Part shown: positions 15,432 through 28,058 of the stretch, one piece after another
How the letters are laid out: the number at the start of each line of letters is the position of its first letter
Position numbering within the stretch: position 1 is the stretch's first letter
DNA from: Mordavella massiliensis
Lineage (GTDB): Bacteria > Bacillota > Clostridia > Lachnospirales > Lachnospiraceae
Length of the DNA: 48,272 nucleotides
NCBI RefSeq assembly: GCF_016901695.1
Contig: NZ_JACJKS010000017.1
Coordinates: 1 to 48,272, forward strand
Reading direction: 5' to 3'
The notes under the pieces: generated by a model
Database searches by the model: none
What the model was told of the DNA's origin: nothing
Seen by the model: only the letters and a program-made list of their open reading frames with translations
Translations under genes and position numbers: made by a program

Positions 15432-15452
15432 CGGCAGGAATTGCATCCGGCA
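15421..15452. repeat. Tandem duplication of a 16-bp unit
   Basis: GGAATTGCATCCGGCA occurs twice head to tail (15421-15436 and 15437-15452). The first copy overlaps the right arm of the palindrome. It ends 11 nt before the rpoB -35 element. Confidence 0.95.
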
Positions 15453-15463
15453 TCAAAAAGTTC

Positions 15464-15493
15464 TTGACACGGCCAATCCTCTTGTTGTATTAT
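15464..15493 (+). promoter_or_regulatory. Promoter of rpoBC
   Basis: A consensus TTGACA (15464-15469) and TATTAT (15488-15493) are 18 nt apart. The rpoB leader would be about 115-120 nt. I see no further clear structure in it. Confidence 0.8.
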
Positions 15494-15618
15494 ATACGGT
15501 GCATCATTGTGAAATACTGTGTCATAATTCATGGCACGAGAGCTCGGAATTCAAGTAAAAACAGGGGTTTTTCGCAATGCCTGGCCCCACAAAAAATAAA
15601 CGAGGAGTGAAACGTCAT

Positions 15619-18600
15619 ATGGAGAAAAACAGAATTCGTCCTATCAAAAGTGGAAAAAATTCGCGCATGAGTTATTCCAGACAAAAAGAAGTGCTTCAGA
15701 TGCCCAATCTGATCGAAGTCCAGAAAGACTCCTATCAGTGGTTCCTTGACGAGGGATTAAAGGAAGTATTTGATGACATTTCTCCGATCACTGACTACAG
15801 CGGTCACCTCAGCCTGGAGTTCGTGGATTTTACCCTGTGCGAGAAAGACGTCAAGTACTCGATCGAGGAGTGTAAAGAGCGCGACGCCACATACGCGGCC
15901 CCGCTGAAAGTGCGCGTAAGACTCCACAACAAGGAGACCGACGAGATCAACGAGCACGAGATCTTCATGGGAGATCTGCCGCTCATGACAGCGACCGGCA
16001 CCTTTGTCATCAACGGTGCGGAGCGTGTCATCGTAAGCCAGCTCGTCCGCTCCCCCGGCATCTACTATGCCATCGCCCACGACAAACTGGGCAAAAAACT
16101 GTTTTCCTCCACTGTCATTCCCAACCGCGGCGCGTGGCTGGAATACGAGACAGACTCCAATGACGTTTTCTATGTGCGCGTAGACAGGACAAGAAAGGTG
16201 CCGATCACCGTGCTGATCCGCGCCCTCGGCATCGGGACAAACCCGGAGATCCTCGAGCTGTTCGGGGAGGAGCCGAAGATCCTGGCAAGCTTTGAGAAGG
16301 ATGCTGCGACCAACTACCAGGAAGGACTTCTGGAGCTGTACAAGAAGATCCGTCCCGGCGAGCCGCTGGCCGTGGACAGCGCGGAGAGCCTGATCACAAG
16401 CATGTTCTTCGACCCCAGGCGCTACGACCTGGCGAAAGTCGGACGCTATAAATTCAATAAAAAACTGATGCTCAGGAACCGCATCGCAGGCCATGTGCTG
16501 GCCGAGGACGCAGTGAGCCCGCTCACCGGCGAGGTGATCGCAAAGGCAGGCACAAAGCTTACGCGGGAAATGGCGGACGCCATCCAGAACGCGGCCATCC
16601 CGTACGTGTGGATCGAGCGCCCGGAGGAGGAGAAGAAGGTAAAAGTCCTCTCCAACATGATGGTGGACCTTGCGTCCATCGTGGACATCGACCCGAAGGA
16701 AGTAGGCGTGACAGAGCTCGTGTACTACCCGGTGCTGTCAGGCATTATCGACGAGTGTGCCGGCGACATCGAGGAGATGAAGAGCGCCATCCGCAGGGAC
16801 ATCCACGACCTGATCCCGAAGCACATCACGAAGGAAGACATCCTGGCTTCCATCAACTATAACATCCATCTGGAGTACGGCCTCGGCAACGACGACGACA
16901 TCGACCACCTTGGCAACCGCCGCATCCGCGCCGTGGGCGAGCTTCTCCAGAACCAGTACCGCATCGGCCTCTCCCGCCTGGAGAGAGTGGTGCGCGAGAG
17001 AATGACCACACAGGACCTGGAGGGGATCTCCCCCCAGTCCCTGATCAACATCAAACCCGTGACCGCGGCAGTGAAGGAATTCTTCGGATCCTCCCAGCTG
17101 TCCCAGTTCATGGACCAGAACAACCCGCTGGGCGAGCTGACCCACAAGAGACGTCTCTCCGCCCTGGGCCCCGGCGGTCTGTCCAGAGACCGCGCCGGAT
17201 TCGAGGTCCGCGACGTACATTACTCCCACTACGGAAGAATGTGCCCCATCGAGACCCCTGAGGGACCGAACATCGGACTGATCAACTCCCTGGCGTGCTA
17301 CGCGAGGATCAACCAGTACGGCTTCGTGGAGGCCCCCTACAGGAAAGTAGACAAATCCGACCCGAAGAACCCGCGGGTTACCGACGAAGTCGTATACATG
17401 ACGGCGGACGAGGAAGACAATTACCATGTAGCGCAGGCAAACACGCCCCTGGACGCGGAAGGACACTTCGTCCATAAAAACGTGTCCGGCCGTTACCGGG
17501 AGGAGACCCAGGAGTACGAGCGCTCCATGTTCGACTACATGGACGTATCCCCGAAAATGGTGTTCTCCGTGGCCACAGCCCTGATCCCGTTCCTGCAGAA
17601 CGACGACGCCAACCGCGCCCTGATGGGCTCCAACATGCAGCGCCAGGCCGTGCCGCTCCTCATGACAGAGGCGCCGGTCGTCGGCACAGGCATGGAGGAG
17701 AAGGCAGCCGTTGACTCCGGCGTGTGCGTAGTCGCCGAGGAAGGCGGCGTGGTAGAGCGCTCCACTTCCAGCGAGATCACGATCCGCCAGGACGACGGCG
17801 CCCTGAAAAAATACAAGCTGACGAAATTCCTGCGCAGCAACCAGAGCAACTGCTACAACCAGCGGCCCATCGTCTTCAAGGGCGACCGGGTGGAGAAAGG
17901 CGACGTCATCGCGGACGGCCCCTCCACATCCGGCGGTGAGATGGCCCTGGGCAAGAACCCCCTCATCGGCTTCATGACATGGGAGGGCTACAACTACGAG
18001 GACGCGGTCCTCTTGAGCGAGCGGCTTGTGCAGGACGACGTGTACACATCCATTCATATAGAAGAGTATGAGGCGGAGGCCCGCGACACGAAGCTGGGAC
18101 CCGAGGAGATCACAAGGGATATCCCGGGTGTGGGCGACGACGCCCTCAAGGACCTGGACGAGCGCGGTATTGTCCGCATCGGCGCAGAAGTGCGCGCAGG
18201 CGATATCCTCGTAGGTAAAGTGACGCCCAAGGGCGAGACAGAGCTGACAGCAGAGGAGAGGCTCCTGCGGGCCATCTTCGGCGAGAAGGCGAGAGAAGTA
18301 AGAGACACATCCCTGAAAGTGCCCCACGGCGAGTATGGTATCGTGGTGGACGCCAAAGTGTTCACAAGAGAGAACGGCGACGAGCTCTCACCCGGCGTCA
18401 ACCAGGCCGTGCGCATCTACATTGCCCAGAAGAGAAAGATCTCCGTGGGCGACAAGATGGCCGGACGTCACGGAAACAAAGGTGTCGTATCCCGCGTGCT
18501 CCCGGTGGAGGATATGCCGTTCCTGCCGAACGGACGTCCCCTTGACATCGTGCTGAACCCGCTGGGCGTGCCGTCCCGAATGAACATCGGGCAGGTGCTT

Positions 18601-19485
18601 GAGATCCATCTGTCCCTGGCTGCCAAGGCCCTCGGCTTCAACATCGCCACGCCCGTATTCGACGGCGCGGACGAGAACGACATCATGGACACGCTGGACC
18701 TGGCAAACGACTACGTGAACTTAAGCTGGGAAGAATTTGAAGCAAAGCATAAAGACGAACTGCTGCCGGAGGTGCTCCAGTACCTGTCCGACAACAGGGA
18801 ACACAGAAAACTGTGGAAGGGCGTTCCCATCTCCAGGGACGGAAAAGTGCGCCTGCGCGACGGACGCACCGGCGAGTTCTTCGACAGTCCGGTCACCATC
18901 GGACACATGCACTACCTGAAGCTCCACCACCTGGTAGACGACAAGATCCATGCCCGCTCCACAGGCCCGTACTCACTTGTGACGCAGCAGCCGCTGGGAG
19001 GAAAAGCCCAGTTCGGCGGACAGCGTTTCGGAGAGATGGAGGTGTGGGCGCTGGAGGCATACGGCGCATCCTACACCCTGCAGGAGATCCTGACCGTCAA
19101 ATCCGACGACGTGGTGGGACGTGTGAAGACCTACGAGGCCATCATCAAAGGGGAGAACATTCCGGAGCCCGGTATTCCGGAGGCCTTCAAGGTGCTGCTC
19201 AAAGAGCTGCAGTCCCTGGCACTCGACGTCCGCGTGCTGCGCGCTGACAACACAGAGGTGGAGATCCTGGAGACAGTCGACATGGGCGAGACGGACTTCC
19301 GCTCCCTCATGAACGAGGACAGGAAATACCGCCGCGATGAGGAAAATCTGGGAGACCACGGATACACGGCGCAGGAATTCCAGGGAGAAGAACTCGTGGA
19401 TGTAGACGAGCCCGAGGCGGAGGACGACTACAGCGACGATTTTGGAATCGAGTTTGACGAAGTATCTGACGACGAAGAATTTTAG
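15619..19485 (+). CDS. rpoB: DNA-directed RNA polymerase subunit beta
   Basis: The 1288-residue RNA polymerase beta subunit starts [20 protein letters not shown], typical of Lachnospiraceae. The rifamycin pocket [14 protein letters not shown] and [12 protein letters not shown] has no obvious resistance substitution. Later landmarks are [15 protein letters not shown], the basic [13 protein letters not shown] and the C-terminal [18 protein letters not shown]. The acidic C-terminal tail is lineage-specific. I chose ATG 15619, with GAGGAG 11 nt upstream. An in-frame ATG at 15577 has no ribosome site. The rpoC gene starts 14 nt after the stop. Confidence 0.98.
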   Translation: MEKNRIRPIKSGKNSRMSYSRQKEVLQMPNLIEVQKDSYQWFLDEGLKEVFDDISPITDYSGHLSLEFVDFTLCEKDVKYSIEECKERDATYAAPLKVRVRLHNKETDEINEHEIFMGDLPLMTATGTFVINGAERVIVSQLVRSPGIYYAIAHDKLGKKLFSSTVIPNRGAWLEYETDSNDVFYVRVDRTRKVPITVLIRALGIGTNPEILELFGEEPKILASFEKDAATNYQEGLLELYKKIRPGEPLAVDSAESLITSMFFDPRRYDLAKVGRYKFNKKLMLRNRIAGHVLAEDAVSPLTGEVIAKAGTKLTREMADAIQNAAIPYVWIERPEEEKKVKVLSNMMVDLASIVDIDPKEVGVTELVYYPVLSGIIDECAGDIEEMKSAIRRDIHDLIPKHITKEDILASINYNIHLEYGLGNDDDIDHLGNRRIRAVGELLQNQYRIGLSRLERVVRERMTTQDLEGISPQSLINIKPVTAAVKEFFGSSQLSQFMDQNNPLGELTHKRRLSALGPGGLSRDRAGFEVRDVHYSHYGRMCPIETPEGPNIGLINSLACYARINQYGFVEAPYRKVDKSDPKNPRVTDEVVYMTADEEDNYHVAQANTPLDAEGHFVHKNVSGRYREETQEYERSMFDYMDVSPKMVFSVATALIPFLQNDDANRALMGSNMQRQAVPLLMTEAPVVGTGMEEKAAVDSGVCVVAEEGGVVERSTSSEITIRQDDGALKKYKLTKFLRSNQSNCYNQRPIVFKGDRVEKGDVIADGPSTSGGEMALGKNPLIGFMTWEGYNYEDAVLLSERLVQDDVYTSIHIEEYEAEARDTKLGPEEITRDIPGVGDDALKDLDERGIVRIGAEVRAGDILVGKVTPKGETELTAEERLLRAIFGEKAREVRDTSLKVPHGEYGIVVDAKVFTRENGDELSPGVNQAVRIYIAQKRKISVGDKMAGRHGNKGVVSRVLPVEDMPFLPNGRPLDIVLNPLGVPSRMNIGQVLEIHLSLAAKALGFNIATPVFDGADENDIMDTLDLANDYVNLSWEEFEAKHKDELLPEVLQYLSDNREHRKLWKGVPISRDGKVRLRDGRTGEFFDSPVTIGHMHYLKLHHLVDDKIHARSTGPYSLVTQQPLGGKAQFGGQRFGEMEVWALEAYGASYTLQEILTVKSDDVVGRVKTYEAIIKGENIPEPGIPEAFKVLLKELQSLALDVRVLRADNTEVEILETVDMGETDFRSLMNEDRKYRRDEENLGDHGYTAQEFQGEELVDVDEPEAEDDYSDDFGIEFDEVSDDEEF

Positions 19486-19499
19486 GAAGGGGTGCCAGT

Positions 19500-23210
<3,711 letters not shown>

Positions 23211-23229
23211 GGACCTGCAGACAGCAGGA

Positions 23230-23282
23230 CAGGAGGCTGTGCGCGGCCCGGGAGACCGGAGCGGCGCGCAGCCTCCTTTTTG
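23230..23282 (+). terminator. Intrinsic terminator after rpoC
   Basis: AGGAGGCTG-GCGC pairs with GCGC-CAGCCTCCT around an 18-nt loop and is followed by five T. Confidence 0.88.
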
Positions 23283-23344
23283 TATGCGGCCGGCGCGTCC
23301 TATACTGGTATCAGAAACATGTACAGAAGAAAGGGGATAGCAGT

Positions 23345-24301
23345 ATGCACAAGGACATGTATTACAACGAAGTGATGGAGCGCTGGTTTGCGGCGAACGG
23401 GACGGGGCTGGCGGCCTCGTCCTACGAAAAGTACTACCGGCTGTACGCCAACCACATCCGGCCTTTTTTCAGGGACGTCAAAGTTTCGGAACTGTCGGAG
23501 GATCTGCTGGATGCATACCGGGCGGAACTGGAGCGGCGGCGCTCGTCCCGCGGCGGGGAGCTGTCCGCCGGCACCGTGCGCTGCATCGCCATGCTGGCAA
23601 ACAGGGGCATCTGCGCGGCCCGGGAAGGGCATATGCTGAAGGAGGAGATGCGGCTGCAGGCAAACAAGCCGGGCGGCAAAGAGATCGTGCAGGTCTTCAC
23701 CGAGGCGGAGCAGCGCCGGCTGGAGCAGTATCTGCGCAGCGCCATGGACGTAAGCCGGATGGGGGTCTACCTCTGCCTGTATACAGGGCTCCGGATCGGG
23801 GAGCTGTGCAGTCTGAGGTGGGAGGACGTGGACCTGGAGACGGGGAGCATCTGCGTGAGGAAGACGGTGCAGAGGCTGCGGGTTCCCGGGGAGGGCGGCG
23901 CCACCTCCCTGGTAGAGGGGCAGCCCAAGAGCCGGACCTCCGCCCGGGTGATCCCGTATCCGGACTTCCTGCGGGCGTTCCTCCAAAGAGAAGGCGGCGC
24001 CAGGCAGTATATCCTGAGCGGCTCCGAGATCCGCCCCATGGACCCGCGGACCCTGCAGTACCGCTACAAGCGGTATCTGAAAGAGGCGGGGATCCCCTAC
24101 CGGAAGTTCCACACCCTGCGGCACACCTTTGCGACGCGCTGCCTCATGGCCGGCGTGGACGTCAAGACGCTGAGCGAACTCCTCGGGCACGCGGACATAC
24201 GGACGACCCTCGGCATTTACTGCCACGCGTCCCTGCAGTACAAGCGGGAGCAGGTGAACCGGCTGCAGCCCTTTGCACAGGAGGCGGCCCTGCTGAAATA
24301 A
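23345..24301 (+). CDS. Tyrosine recombinase/integrase
   Basis: The 318-residue protein has an N-terminal SAM-like core-binding domain (about 1-105) and a phage-integrase catalytic domain. The active-site set is complete: Arg150 in TGLRIGEL, Lys195 in GQPKSRTSAR, His256 and Arg259 in HTLRH, His282 in LGHADIRTT and the nucleophile Tyr292 in GIYCHAS. No excisionase, other phage gene or obvious att repeat lies next to it, and its base composition matches the chromosome, so it may be a resident recombinase rather than part of a recent element. AGAAAGGGGAT precedes the ATG. Confidence 0.9.
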   Translation: MHKDMYYNEVMERWFAANGTGLAASSYEKYYRLYANHIRPFFRDVKVSELSEDLLDAYRAELERRRSSRGGELSAGTVRCIAMLANRGICAAREGHMLKEEMRLQANKPGGKEIVQVFTEAEQRRLEQYLRSAMDVSRMGVYLCLYTGLRIGELCSLRWEDVDLETGSICVRKTVQRLRVPGEGGATSLVEGQPKSRTSARVIPYPDFLRAFLQREGGARQYILSGSEIRPMDPRTLQYRYKRYLKEAGIPYRKFHTLRHTFATRCLMAGVDVKTLSELLGHADIRTTLGIYCHASLQYKREQVNRLQPFAQEAALLK

Positions 24302-24387
24302 CGGGTTTTTCAAAGAAAACGGTTATCATTTTCCGGGAAATATGATACGATAAAAGACAGGAAAAAAACGGGAAAGGAGCATCTGTC

Positions 24388-24951
24388 ATGAACAGGGAAC
24401 AGGCACATGAGATCTTGATGAAATATATGGAGGGGGAGAACTACATCACCCACTCCTACGCAGTAGAGGCGATCATGCGGGGGCTGGCAAAGCGCCTCGC
24501 GCCGGACGAGGTGGAATACTGGGGGATCGTGGGACTCCTCCATGACCTGGACGAGGAGCAGTGCGACTGGGAGCACGATATGAGCGTGCACGGCCCCACC
24601 TCTGTAGAGATCCTGAAGAAGGAGGGGATCGACGACCCGGTACTCTTTGACGCCATCAAAGCCCACAATCCGAAGTGCGGCATGAAAGCGAAGACGAACC
24701 TGCAGTACGCGGTCCTGGCGGCGGACCCCATGAGCGGCTTTGTCAAGGCCGTGGCGCAGATCTATCCGGACAAGAAGATCGCCAGCGTGAAGCATAAATC
24801 CGTGATGAAGCGGTTTAACGAAGCCCGCTTTGCCAAGGGGGCGAACCGGGACTATATGGAGATGATCGAATTCACGGGACTTTCCCTTGACGACCTGATC
24901 GACGTCGCCCTGGAGGAGATGGGCGCGATCGCGGACAAGCTGGGACTGTAG
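24388..24951 (+). CDS. HD-domain protein (predicted phosphohydrolase)
   Basis: The 187-residue cytoplasmic protein has the metal-binding HD pattern: His22 in THSYAV, His52-Asp53 in LLHDLDEE and further His63 and His68 in DMSVHGPTS, then AIKAHNP. HD proteins of this small type hydrolyse phosphate esters of nucleotides or related compounds. The substrate is unknown. AAAGGAG lies upstream of the ATG. The gene is followed by a promoter-bearing gap, so it is probably separate from the capsule operon. Confidence 0.82.
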   Translation: MNREQAHEILMKYMEGENYITHSYAVEAIMRGLAKRLAPDEVEYWGIVGLLHDLDEEQCDWEHDMSVHGPTSVEILKKEGIDDPVLFDAIKAHNPKCGMKAKTNLQYAVLAADPMSGFVKAVAQIYPDKKIASVKHKSVMKRFNEARFAKGANRDYMEMIEFTGLSLDDLIDVALEEMGAIADKLGL

Positions 24952-25034
24952 GCGCGGGCACCGTCATTTTGCCGAAAATATTATATTTCTCAAAAAATAG
25001 GGAAATTTACCATGAAATATGGTATGATACCCTA

Positions 25035-25063
25035 TTGAACGTGGTTATAATTCGGAGTATAAT
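25035..25063 (+). promoter_or_regulatory. Promoter of the proximal capsule genes
   Basis: TTGAAC (25035-25040) and a consensus TATAAT (25058-25063) are 17 nt apart. A perfect inverted repeat TACCAT-GAAAT-ATGGTA (25008-25024) just upstream could be a regulator site. Confidence 0.7.
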
Positions 25064-25096
25064 ATTATCCGCATGATTAAAATGAGGAGGCTGTGC

Positions 25097-25849
25097 ATGG
25101 AGAGATATATTGATATGCATTGTCATATCCTCCCGGGAGTGGACGACGGCGCACAGAACATGGAGGATACGCACCGTATGCTGCAGACGGCATACGACGA
25201 AGGGGTGCGCTACATCATAGCGACCCCCCACCACCACCCCAGAAGGGGGAGGGCCAGACCGCAGGAGCTCAGGCAGCAGCTAAGGGCAGTGCGGGAGGAA
25301 GCGGAGAAGATCAGCGACAGGCTGAAGGTCTTCCTCGGGACGGAAGTCTACTTCGGGCAGGATATCCCCGATAAGCTGAAGGAGAACGAAGTGCTGACCA
25401 TGAACCGCACGAAATACGTGCTGGTGGAGTTCTCGCCTTCCGACCCCTTCGAGTATATGCAGCAGGGGATCCAGCGCATCCAGATGAAGGGATACATTGT
25501 GATCCTTGCCCATGTGGAGCGCTACGACTGTATGCGCGAAGACATCGAACGCGTGGAGTACTTCCACGAGATGGGCGTCCTGATCCAGGTGAACGCGGGC
25601 AGCATCACGGGAAACAGCGGCCGCAGGATCCGGAAGTTCGTAAAAGAGCTCCTGGCAAGGGAGCTGGTCTTCTGCGTGGGAACCGACGCACACGACGACA
25701 GAAAGCGCGCGCCGCATATGAAGAAGGCGGCGGAATACGTAAAGAAAAAATACGGCGAAGAATATGCGAGGAGGATTTTCTTTGGCAACGCCGCTGAGAT
25801 GCTGAAGAAAAAGAAGAAGAATGAATCAAGACAAAGCAATGAATCGTGA
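25097..25849 (+). CDS. CpsB/CapC-type tyrosine-protein phosphatase (PHP family)
   Basis: This manganese-dependent PHP-fold phosphatase of 250 residues removes phosphate from the CpsD-type kinase and so controls capsule assembly. The metal ligands are visible in DMHCHILPGVDDG (about 6-18), TPHHHP, GTEVYF, LAHVERY and GTDAHDD. I chose ATG 25097 because GAGGAGG lies 7 nt upstream. The frame begins earlier at 25073 without a ribosome site. The end overlaps the next gene by 29 nt, so translation is likely coupled. Confidence 0.92.
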   Translation: MERYIDMHCHILPGVDDGAQNMEDTHRMLQTAYDEGVRYIIATPHHHPRRGRARPQELRQQLRAVREEAEKISDRLKVFLGTEVYFGQDIPDKLKENEVLTMNRTKYVLVEFSPSDPFEYMQQGIQRIQMKGYIVILAHVERYDCMREDIERVEYFHEMGVLIQVNAGSITGNSGRRIRKFVKELLARELVFCVGTDAHDDRKRAPHMKKAAEYVKKKYGEEYARRIFFGNAAEMLKKKKKNESRQSNES

Positions 25850-26594
25850 TTTTGAAAATGAAGAGATCACCATTGATCTCACAGAACTCTTCCTGGCCCT
25901 GTGGAGCAAGATCCATCTGATCATCCTGGCCGGGATCCTTGTGGCGTTCGTGTCCTTTATCGGCACGAAGCTCTTCATCACGCCCATGTACACGTCCACC
26001 ACGAGCATGTACGTGCTGACGCGGACAGGGGACAGCGCGGGCGTTACGTACAACGACCTGCAGACGGGCACCCAGCTCACCCAGGACTACATGGAGCTGG
26101 TGAAGAGCCGCCCGGTCCTGGAGCAGGTGATCGCGGTCCTCAACCTGGACATGACGACGGGCGAGCTGTCCCAGGCGGTGACCACGGAGAATACGGCCAA
26201 CACCCGTATCCTGACCGTGTCCGTCAGGAACGAAGATCCCAAGACGGCCAAGGAGATCGCCGACGCCCTCCGGGAGTCTGTCAGCATCCAGATCACAGAG
26301 ATCATGGAGGCCGATGCAGTCAACACCATTGAGGAGGCCAATCTTCCGGAAGAGCCCTCCTCCCCGAGCCTGATGCGCAACATCGCCATCGGCGGCATCC
26401 TGGGCATCCTGCTGGCGGCCGGCGTCGTCGTCCTCATCTACATCCTGGACGATACCGTGAAGACGCCGGACGATGTGGAGCACTATCTGGGCCTGAACGT
26501 CCTGACCAGCATCCCCATCGAGGAGGGGACCAAGAAGTCCAAGAAAGTCAAGGGATTGTCTTCTAAAAAGCTGCAGAAGCAGATGAGACGCTAG
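25821..26594 (+). CDS. Wzz/CpsC-type chain-length determinant
   Basis: The 257-residue membrane protein has one membrane helix near residues 33-55, an extracytoplasmic domain, the second helix near 187-208, and a cytoplasmic basic tail ending KKLQKQMRR. This is the polysaccharide co-polymerase layout that controls polymer length and, in Gram-positives, activates the separate tyrosine kinase. The N-terminal Wzz motif ITIDLTELFLALWSKIHLII is clear. The start at 25821 has only a weak A/G-rich ribosome site. Met7 (25839) is an alternative. It lies between the phosphatase and kinase genes, as is usual. Confidence 0.9.
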   Translation: MNQDKAMNRDFENEEITIDLTELFLALWSKIHLIILAGILVAFVSFIGTKLFITPMYTSTTSMYVLTRTGDSAGVTYNDLQTGTQLTQDYMELVKSRPVLEQVIAVLNLDMTTGELSQAVTTENTANTRILTVSVRNEDPKTAKEIADALRESVSIQITEIMEADAVNTIEEANLPEEPSSPSLMRNIAIGGILGILLAAGVVVLIYILDDTVKTPDDVEHYLGLNVLTSIPIEEGTKKSKKVKGLSSKKLQKQMRR

Positions 26595-26607
26595 GAGGAT
26601 ACAGGAA

Positions 26608-27294
26608 ATGCAGGAAATCACATTAAGAAATGTCGCGAAAGACTACCGGAGCAACGAGGCGTACAAGTCTCTCAGGACCAATATCGAATTTTCCGGCGCG
26701 GACAACAAAGTCATCGTGCTGACAAGCTGCACGCCGGACGAGGGCAAGAGCACCGTGTCACTGAACCTGTCTATCTCCCTGGCGGAGAGCGGGAAGAAGG
26801 TACTCTTCATCGACGCGGATCTGCGCAAATCCGTCCTGGCCGGACGGCACAGAGTCACGGAGGAGGTCAAGGGCCTCAGCCATTTCCTCTCCGGACAGGC
26901 AGAGGTGGAGGACACCATGTACAAGACCCAGGAGGAAGGGCTGGTCGTGATGTTCGCGGGCGTCGTTCCGCCCAACCCGTCCGAGCTGCTGGGCCAGAAG
27001 CGGTTTGAAGCGCTCATCGCCAGCGCCCGGAAGGTCTACGACTACATCATCATTGACGCCCCGCCGCTTGGAAGCGTCATCGACGCGGCGGTCATTGCCA
27101 GAGTGTGCGACGCCTGCGCGCTCGTCATCGCGGCGAACAGCGTGAGCTGGAAGTTCGCCAGGACCGTGAAGGAGCAGTTGGAGAAGACAGGCTGCCCGAT
27201 CCTCGGGGTGATCCTGAATAAGGTCGATATGAAGCAGAACAAATACTACGGTAAGTATTACGGCAAGTATTACGGCAATTACGGGGAAAAATAG
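26608..27294 (+). CDS. CpsD/CapB-type tyrosine autokinase
   Basis: This 228-residue bacterial tyrosine kinase works with the preceding membrane protein to drive capsule synthesis. Walker A is TPDEGKST (about 42-49), Walker A' is VLFIDADLRKS and Walker B is YIIIDAPPLG. The C-terminus is a tyrosine cluster, YYGKYYGKYYGNYG, the autophosphorylation sites. The cluster is encoded by imperfect 12-bp tandem repeats. AGGAGG precedes the ATG by about 11 nt. Confidence 0.94.
   Translation: MQEITLRNVAKDYRSNEAYKSLRTNIEFSGADNKVIVLTSCTPDEGKSTVSLNLSISLAESGKKVLFIDADLRKSVLAGRHRVTEEVKGLSHFLSGQAEVEDTMYKTQEEGLVVMFAGVVPPNPSELLGQKRFEALIASARKVYDYIIIDAPPLGSVIDAAVIARVCDACALVIAANSVSWKFARTVKEQLEKTGCPILGVILNKVDMKQNKYYGKYYGKYYGNYGEK
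27244..27279 (+). repeat. 12-bp tandem repeat coding for the kinase tyrosine cluster
   Basis: Three 12-bp units, TACTACGGTAAG, TATTACGGCAAG and TATTACGGCAAT, encode Tyr-Tyr-Gly-Lys/Asn blocks. A change of copy number stays in frame and would change the number of phosphorylation sites. Confidence 0.85.
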
Positions 27295-27307
27295 AGGATA
27301 AAAAAGT

Positions 27308-28042
27308 ATGAAAAAACTACGCATTACAGGAACGGTCCTTCTGGCGGCCTGCGTGATCCTCGGCGTGATCTCTTTTGTCATCTATACGGGACAGGACCAT
27401 ACAGCCCCCGAGATCACCGTGGAGGAAGCGAACCTTACCTATACGGAAGGACAGGATTATAAGGAACTGATGACCGGCGTCACCGCGCAGGACAACCGGG
27501 ACGGCGACCTGACGGAGGAGGTCTTCGTGGACAAGGTGATCCCCACAGGCGAGAGCAGCGCGGTGGTGTACTACGGCGTCATCGACAGCGCCAAGAACGT
27601 GGGCACGGCGAGCAGGACCGTAAGCTATGTCCCGGCGGCGGACGATGCGGCTTCGCAGGACGTGCAGGCGGCGGAAGAAGCGGCGCAGGGCCAGGAGGCG
27701 GCTGAGACGGTGCAGGAGACGCCCGCCGAGACAGTGCAGGAGGAGCAGCCGGTCCAGGATCCGGCCGCCCAGGCGCAGAATCTCGTGCCAAACGGGGAAC
27801 GCCCGGCGCTGGCTCTGACAGCCCCCAGCACGACCGTGGCCGTGGGGACGCCGTTTAATCCCATGAGCGTGGTCCAGGCCATGGTGGATGACAAGGATAC
27901 GTCGGATACGCTCTCCCAGAGAGTCATGGTGGACGGGGCCTACGACACGAACGTGCCGGGCAGCTACGCCCTGACCTTCTATGTGGGCGACAGCGACGGC
28001 AACACATCGGATCCGGTATCATTTACACTGGTTGTACAGTAA
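27308..28042 (+). CDS. Membrane-anchored Ig-like (DUF5011-like) protein
   Basis: The 244-residue product has an N-terminal signal anchor (about 7-27) and is otherwise extracellular. The first small beta domain contains the DUF5011-like DHTAPEITVEEANLTYTEG and TAQDNRDGDLTEEV. A ~60-residue Ala/Glu/Gln-rich, low-complexity linker follows, then a second domain with STTVAVGTPFNPMSVV and NVPGSYALTFYVGDSDGN. It lies 13 nt after the kinase gene and 16 nt before the LCP gene, so it probably serves at the cell surface in polymer assembly or attachment. The exact function is unknown. Confidence 0.7.
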   Translation: MKKLRITGTVLLAACVILGVISFVIYTGQDHTAPEITVEEANLTYTEGQDYKELMTGVTAQDNRDGDLTEEVFVDKVIPTGESSAVVYYGVIDSAKNVGTASRTVSYVPAADDAASQDVQAAEEAAQGQEAAETVQETPAETVQEEQPVQDPAAQAQNLVPNGERPALALTAPSTTVAVGTPFNPMSVVQAMVDDKDTSDTLSQRVMVDGAYDTNVPGSYALTFYVGDSDGNTSDPVSFTLVVQ

Positions 28043-28058
28043 AAGGAGAAGAAAAAGA

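Noticed and set aside
15301-15558. 85-residue open frame through the rplL-rpoB gap
   Set aside because: It runs through the terminator, the perfect palindrome and the rpoB promoter. No ribosome site is present.
16738-18327. 529-residue open frame on the minus strand inside rpoB
   Set aside because: It is antisense to a certain gene. Long antisense frames are common in GC-rich coding DNA, and no ribosome site or recognisable domain is present.
27627-27818. Arg-rich frames in the linker of the Ig-like protein gene
   Set aside because: These are alternate frames of a low-complexity GC-rich linker, with no ribosome site and no conserved feature.
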